Source: Sphaerisporangium sp040685555
GTDB taxonomy: Bacteria; Actinomycetota; Actinomycetes; Streptosporangiales; Streptosporangiaceae
Assembly: GCF_040685555.1 (NCBI RefSeq)
Contig: NZ_JBFBIK010000035.1
Coordinates: 4,270 to 68,269, forward strand
Length of the DNA stretch: 64,000 nt
Reading direction: 5' to 3'
The position numbers were made by a program, and so were the translations under genes. The notes beneath the pieces are model-generated. The model was not told the origin of the DNA. It searched no databases and saw only the letters and a list, made by a program, of their open reading frames with translations. This document shows, piece by piece, positions 61,303-64,000 of the stretch (positions are counted from its first letter, which is position 1; each line of letters opens with the position of its first letter).

Positions 61303-61707
61303 ATGGTCAAGGCTAGAGCTATCCGGATCCGCTGGCAGGCCGACCGGCCACCGCTGCCGCTTGGCTGCCGGTGGTGCGGGCACGCCCCGTACGCCCATGA
61401 CGCGTCCAGCCTGCCGCACCGTCGTCATCACCAGTGGGAGCAACCCACGACGGCACAGGTCCACGCGAGGCTCGCCACCCGGCGGCGCCTCGGACTGTGC
61501 GAGTCCTTCCCGGCCGCCGTGCCTGCGCGTCCGCTGAGGGTTCACCCTGCCGGTGTGCCCCGTCCAGGACGGCACGTACGGCCCGTCGCGGCGATCCCCT
61601 CCTTCCAAGGGCCAGGACACGCGCCGGACCGAGGATCAGGACGCTCGCCGGATACGCCGCCTTTCATCGGCGGGCGACAGCCGTACGAGAGCGCGGCGGC
61701 GGCGTGA
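61303..61707 (+). CDS. small protein with CRWCGHAPYAH zinc-ribbon-like motif, first gene of a coupled cassette
   Basis: The 134-residue protein has RIRWQADRPPLPLGCRWCGHAPYAHDASSLPHRRHH (Cys-x2-Cys followed by several His) near the N-terminus, then TAQVHARLATRRRLGL, and a Pro/Arg-rich disordered tail. The motif suggests metal binding; no known family is assigned. ATG 61303 has GGAG 9 nt upstream. Its TGA overlaps the GTG of the next gene, so translation is coupled. Similar short proteins accompany XRE-TPR regulators in other actinomycetes from my recollection, but no function is known. Confidence 0.6.
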   Translation: MVKARAIRIRWQADRPPLPLGCRWCGHAPYAHDASSLPHRRHHQWEQPTTAQVHARLATRRRLGLCESFPAAVPARPLRVHPAGVPRPGRHVRPVAAIPSFQGPGHAPDRGSGRSPDTPPFIGGRQPYESAAAA

Positions 61708-61994
61708 GCCGGGAACCGGGCCGGCACCGGATCGGCGTACAGCCCGGCCAGGTACAGCCCCGACGCTGGGACCTGGCCAAACGCGCGGCAGCCGCCCAAC
61801 TCGACCAACTGGAACCCGCCTGGCACATCGCCTACGGCGTCGGTAGCCGCAAGTTCACCGCCATCGCCATCTGGCAAGCGCCAAAGCCGCTCAGAGTCGA
61901 AGCACCCACCATCGAGGAACTACGCGAGCAGATACGCGAAGCCGAACTGGGCGCGATGCCCATGCCGGCCGACCTCATGGTGAGGGCATCATGA
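61704..61994 (+). CDS. unknown 96-residue protein, second gene of the cassette
   Basis: The protein begins VSREPGRHRIGVQPGQVQPRRWDLAKRA and contains LDQLEPAWHIAYGVGSRKFTAIAIWQAPKPL (a beta-hairpin-like core), then an Ile/Glu-rich helix PTIEELREQIREAEL. Its GTG overlaps the preceding stop (GTGA) and its stop overlaps the next start (ATGA), so it is tightly coupled on both sides. The central W-H-I-A-Y-G-V-G pattern recurs with variation in the next protein (YPAWRITRVRRP...GGWWATRY), hinting that the two share a fold. No family is recognised. Confidence 0.6.
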   Translation: MSREPGRHRIGVQPGQVQPRRWDLAKRAAAAQLDQLEPAWHIAYGVGSRKFTAIAIWQAPKPLRVEAPTIEELREQIREAELGAMPMPADLMVRAS

Positions 61995-62470
61995 CCTGCC
62001 CTGACGAGCACACCCACGAGCCCGCACACGCCGAAGACACACAAGTCGAGCCCGTCCAGACCCAGCTCACTAAGGTCGAGCCGGTTCACGTTCACGACGA
62101 ATTCCTTCAGGTCGAGGGCGAGCCGCCCGATCCGTACGGTTTCCCGGCGACTGCGGGGCGTGGGGTCGGAGGATACATTCCCGCGCGCCGGGCGATCCTG
62201 ACGCCCCCGGTTCCCAGGGAGTTGGACGTGCTGGTGGAGCAGCAGCTTGCCGTGCTCAGCCAGACCTACCCGGCCTGGCGGATCACCCGGGTACGACGGC
62301 CGGACGGGACCCCGGGCGGATGGTGGGCCACCCGTTACGCCCCGCTGACCCCAGCCCAGCGCGCCACGGGCCTGGTAGCCAGCATCGCCCGGGGCGACGC
62401 CATAGCCCTGGTAATGGAACTGGCCGTCCAAGACGAAATCGCCCACCAGAACGGCTACTCGGACACATGA
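61991..62470 (+). CDS. unknown 159-residue protein, third gene of the cassette
   Basis: The N-terminal 75 residues are acidic and disordered (many Glu, His, Pro, Val). The second half is compact: LDVLVEQQLAVLSQTYPAWRITRVRRPDGTPGGWWATRYAPLTPAQRATGLVASIARGDAIALVMELAVQDEIAH. Its W-R-I...W-W-A-T core resembles the central part of the preceding protein. ATG 61991 overlaps the preceding stop. The gene ends about 175 bp before a small membrane-protein gene. Function is unknown. Confidence 0.6.
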   Translation: MTCPDEHTHEPAHAEDTQVEPVQTQLTKVEPVHVHDEFLQVEGEPPDPYGFPATAGRGVGGYIPARRAILTPPVPRELDVLVEQQLAVLSQTYPAWRITRVRRPDGTPGGWWATRYAPLTPAQRATGLVASIARGDAIALVMELAVQDEIAHQNGYSDT

Positions 62471-62644
62471 GACCGACCAGCACGGCGGCTACGCCGAGAC
62501 GTGAGAGCGACCAACACGATGGCTACGCCGACACGTGAGACGGTCCCGTACGCCGAAGGGTTCGGACGTACCCCATAAACGCGCGGCGGGCCTGAGCCAG
62601 GGGTGGCGGGGCCCGCCGCGTCAATCCTCCCAAGGAGAATCCGA

Positions 62645-62821
62645 ATGTCCTCGCAGGCCGACTACGACAACGGCGACATCGCGGCGCTGGTCATAGCCGC
62701 CCTGTACACCATCAGCTGCCTGCTCCTGGCCTGGCTCGAACACCGCGCCGGCCAGCGGGACGGACTCCGGGGCAGCCAGCGGGACGAACATGGGGACGGG
62801 CGAGCGGGATGGATACCGTGA
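62645..62821 (+). CDS. 58-residue membrane peptide following the cassette
   Basis: ATG 62645 with AAGGAGA 6 nt upstream opens a frame with one membrane helix (about 11-29, ALVIAALYTISCLLLAWL) and a charged tail with a repeated element (GQRDGLRGSQRDEHGDGRAG). It is the fourth gene in line with the coupled cassette and may belong to it. No family is recognised. Confidence 0.55.
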   Translation: MSSQADYDNGDIAALVIAALYTISCLLLAWLEHRAGQRDGLRGSQRDEHGDGRAGWIP

Positions 62822-62864
62822 CGCGCCGGACTCGTAGTAGCGGTTCTCTTGGGGAGCGTCGCGG

Positions 62865-63188
62865 TCAGTTCGTGGTCGTGAGTGAGCGGCTCGCCACCGC
62901 TGCCATGTGCGCCTTGAAGACGTTCGCCGCGTCGGGGTTACGGGTTCTCAGGGCGACCATGGCGGTGAGGATGACGTCGCACAACTCGCTGTCGACGTCG
63001 TCCCAGGTGTGGGTGAAACCCTTGCGGGGGTTCTGGCCGAGGACGCCGATGACGGCCTCGGTGACCTCGCCCGTCTCTTCCGACAGCTTCATGAACCGCA
63101 GGAGCAGCTCGACATCGGGTGCCAGCGTGCTTTCGGCGTCGAGCCAGGCTACGAGCCGGCCGACGGTGTCCCACGTTTCGGCGTCCAT
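62865..63188 (-). CDS. MazG-like nucleotide pyrophosphohydrolase-family protein
   Basis: The 107-residue helical protein has the family core FMKLSEETGEVTEAVIG (E-E-x2-E metal site) and DVDSELCDVILTAMVAL (second acidic helix). MazG-like enzymes hydrolyse NTPs or ppGpp-like nucleotides, but short stand-alone members have diverse or unknown substrates. ATG 63188 was chosen by family length; the 51-codon extension upstream is not similar. TAGTTT lies 8 nt before the ATG, so a short leader or leaderless mRNA is likely. It lies between the cassette and the AbiEi gene. Confidence 0.82.
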   Translation of the reverse strand: MDAETWDTVGRLVAWLDAESTLAPDVELLLRFMKLSEETGEVTEAVIGVLGQNPRKGFTHTWDDVDSELCDVILTAMVALRTRNPDAANVFKAHMAAVASRSLTTTN

Positions 63189-63366
63189 GGCCGCCCAAAC
63201 TACAGCGCGAGCCCGGCATGGATATATAGGCCCGCTGATCGCCTTCCCCCGTGGCTCGCCGTCGTACCCTCTTAACCACCATCCTGTCGGGCACGCAATG
63301 AGCTGTTTCGGAAGCGGCCCACCAAGACGTTCGTGATTCATTGTCGATCGATAGAGCGAGTCATTG

Positions 63367-63417
63367 ATGTATCGAATCCACCCCCTGGAACGGCTCCTTG
63401 GGTAGGATTCGATACAT
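63367..63417 (+). promoter_or_regulatory. operator of the AbiEi-type gene: two perfect inverted 13-bp repeats
   Basis: ATGTATCGAATCC (63367-63379) and its exact reverse complement GGATTCGATACAT (63405-63417) are 25 bp apart, and the second covers the start codon ATG 63416. AbiEi antitoxins bind paired inverted repeats in their own promoter, so this is a strong candidate for autorepression. Confidence 0.75.
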
Positions 63418-63976
63418 GGATCTTCCGAGGAGCTCTCGGCTTGAAGCGCGCTTGGCGGTGCTCTCCCCGACGTTCACGACAGCACAGGCCAGAAGGGCGA
63501 CTATTTCACCGCGTGACCTGGCTGACCTGGCGTCAGCTGGCGATGTCGACGAGATCTCACGAGGCGTCTACCGTCGCGTGGAGGCTCCCGCGACCGCGCA
63601 CCTCGACCTGCTCGCCGTCTGCCTACGGGCTCCACGCGCCGTCGTGTGCGGCGAGTCCGCCCTCGCGATCCACGAATTGATCGACGACATCCCGGCGAGT
63701 GTCCACATCGCGATCCCTCGAGGCACGCACCGTCCCTCGATCTCCTACCCGCCGACCACGGTCACACAGTACGCCGCCGAGACCTTCTCCCTGGCTATCG
63801 AGCGGTTCGAAGCGGCACCAGGCGAAAGGGTCCCCATATACAGCGCCGCACGTAGCGTCGTCGACGCGATGCGCCACCGTCGGCGCTTCGGTGAAACACT
63901 CGCGTTGGCCGCACTCGGCCGCTACCTCCGCCGCAAAGGCGCCAGCGGAACCTGTCAATTTGATCAAGGCAGTTGA
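63416..63976 (+). CDS. type IV toxin-antitoxin AbiEi-family antitoxin, C-terminus probably disrupted
   Basis: The 186-residue protein has LEARLAVLSPTFTTAQARRATISPRDLADLASAGDVDEISRGVYRR, the winged-helix N-terminal domain of AbiEi. The second domain follows (VCGESALAIHELIDDIPASVHIAIPRGTHRP, YSAARSVVDAMRHRRRFGETLALAALGRYLRRKGAS). After KGAS the frame runs into an unrelated short tail and stop. A family-like continuation (PVNLIKAVELV) is found one frame over and then also stops, so the 3' end looks frameshifted or replaced close to the window edge. The toxin (AbiEii) gene would lie further right and is not visible. Confidence 0.75.
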   Translation: MDLPRSSRLEARLAVLSPTFTTAQARRATISPRDLADLASAGDVDEISRGVYRRVEAPATAHLDLLAVCLRAPRAVVCGESALAIHELIDDIPASVHIAIPRGTHRPSISYPPTTVTQYAAETFSLAIERFEAAPGERVPIYSAARSVVDAMRHRRRFGETLALAALGRYLRRKGASGTCQFDQGS

Positions 63977-64000
63977 GCTGGTCTAATTCTGTGTCAGCTT

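Overview
The window is high-GC DNA with almost pure G/C third codon positions, GTG/TTG starts and many leaderless genes. It is from a Gram-positive actinomycete, most likely of the Streptosporangiales (Nonomuraea/Streptosporangium-like). The family assignment is inferred from gene order and protein style and was not tested by search. Two tRNA genes, one TPP riboswitch and one 98-base assembly gap (23959-24056) are present. No rRNA, CRISPR array, prophage or intact transposase gene was seen.

Layout. (1) 1-7.7 kb is accessory: a cut-off NUDIX gene, an aminoglycoside-phosphotransferase-like gene followed directly by what looks like the right end/omega-RNA part of a lost IS200/IS605 element, an ArsR-type regulator, a Trp/Asn/Arg-rich exported protein, lpdA, and two tandem secreted ricin-type lectins, each behind a copy of the same inverted repeat. 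(2) 7.8-10.9 kb holds an AI-2E-type permease and two poorly known proteins. (3) 11-23.8 kb is the block that lies near oriC in many actinobacteria: ppiA, rhomboid protease, crgA, class E sortase, a 52-residue membrane peptide, trpG, and on the minus strand fhaA-fhaB-pstP-rodA-pbpA-pknA-pknB, then tRNA-Leu(CAG). The minus-strand genes overlap or abut and form the Ser/Thr-kinase system controlling cell-wall growth and division. An 84-bp tandem array of terminator-like hairpins follows the tRNA and breaks the assembly. (4) 24.6-38.4 kb is mixed core: MFS transporter, paired CNNM/CorC proteins, LCP wall ligase, Fpg/Nei glycosylase, rhodanese, TPP riboswitch with a CytX-like permease, ogt, PAS/GAF histidine kinase, anti-sigma-type ATPase, arginine deiminase, and a YidC-like insertase with two small membrane proteins. 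(5) 38.5-48 kb has a two-component system, a STAS protein and an envelope-glycan cluster (GT2, MptB-like mannosyltransferase, phosphatase-like membrane protein, GT87). (6) 48-58.5 kb: pheA, serS, cspA, HAD phosphatase, proteasome activator bpa, quinone oxidoreductase, a large ESX-type ParA/MinD-like protein with repeats, tRNA-Ser(TGA), a COG0701 permease/TIGR03943 pair with a possible Zur site, and a NUDIX-NYN fusion. (7) 58.6-64 kb is accessory again: a frameshifted DUF418 gene, an XRE-TPR regulator divergent from three translationally coupled unknown genes plus a membrane peptide, a MazG-like protein, and an AbiEi-type antitoxin behind a perfect 13-bp inverted repeat.

Recurring themes. At least nine genes show a -10 element 6-8 nt before the start codon, pointing to leaderless transcripts. 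Four convergent gene pairs overlap antisense at their 3' ends, by up to about 190 bp. The best candidates for something undescribed are the XRE-TPR/small-protein cassette (59.9-62.8 kb), the orphan omega-RNA-like element (1.5 kb), the duplicated lectin operator (6.1 and 6.8 kb) and the tRNA-linked terminator array (23.8 kb).
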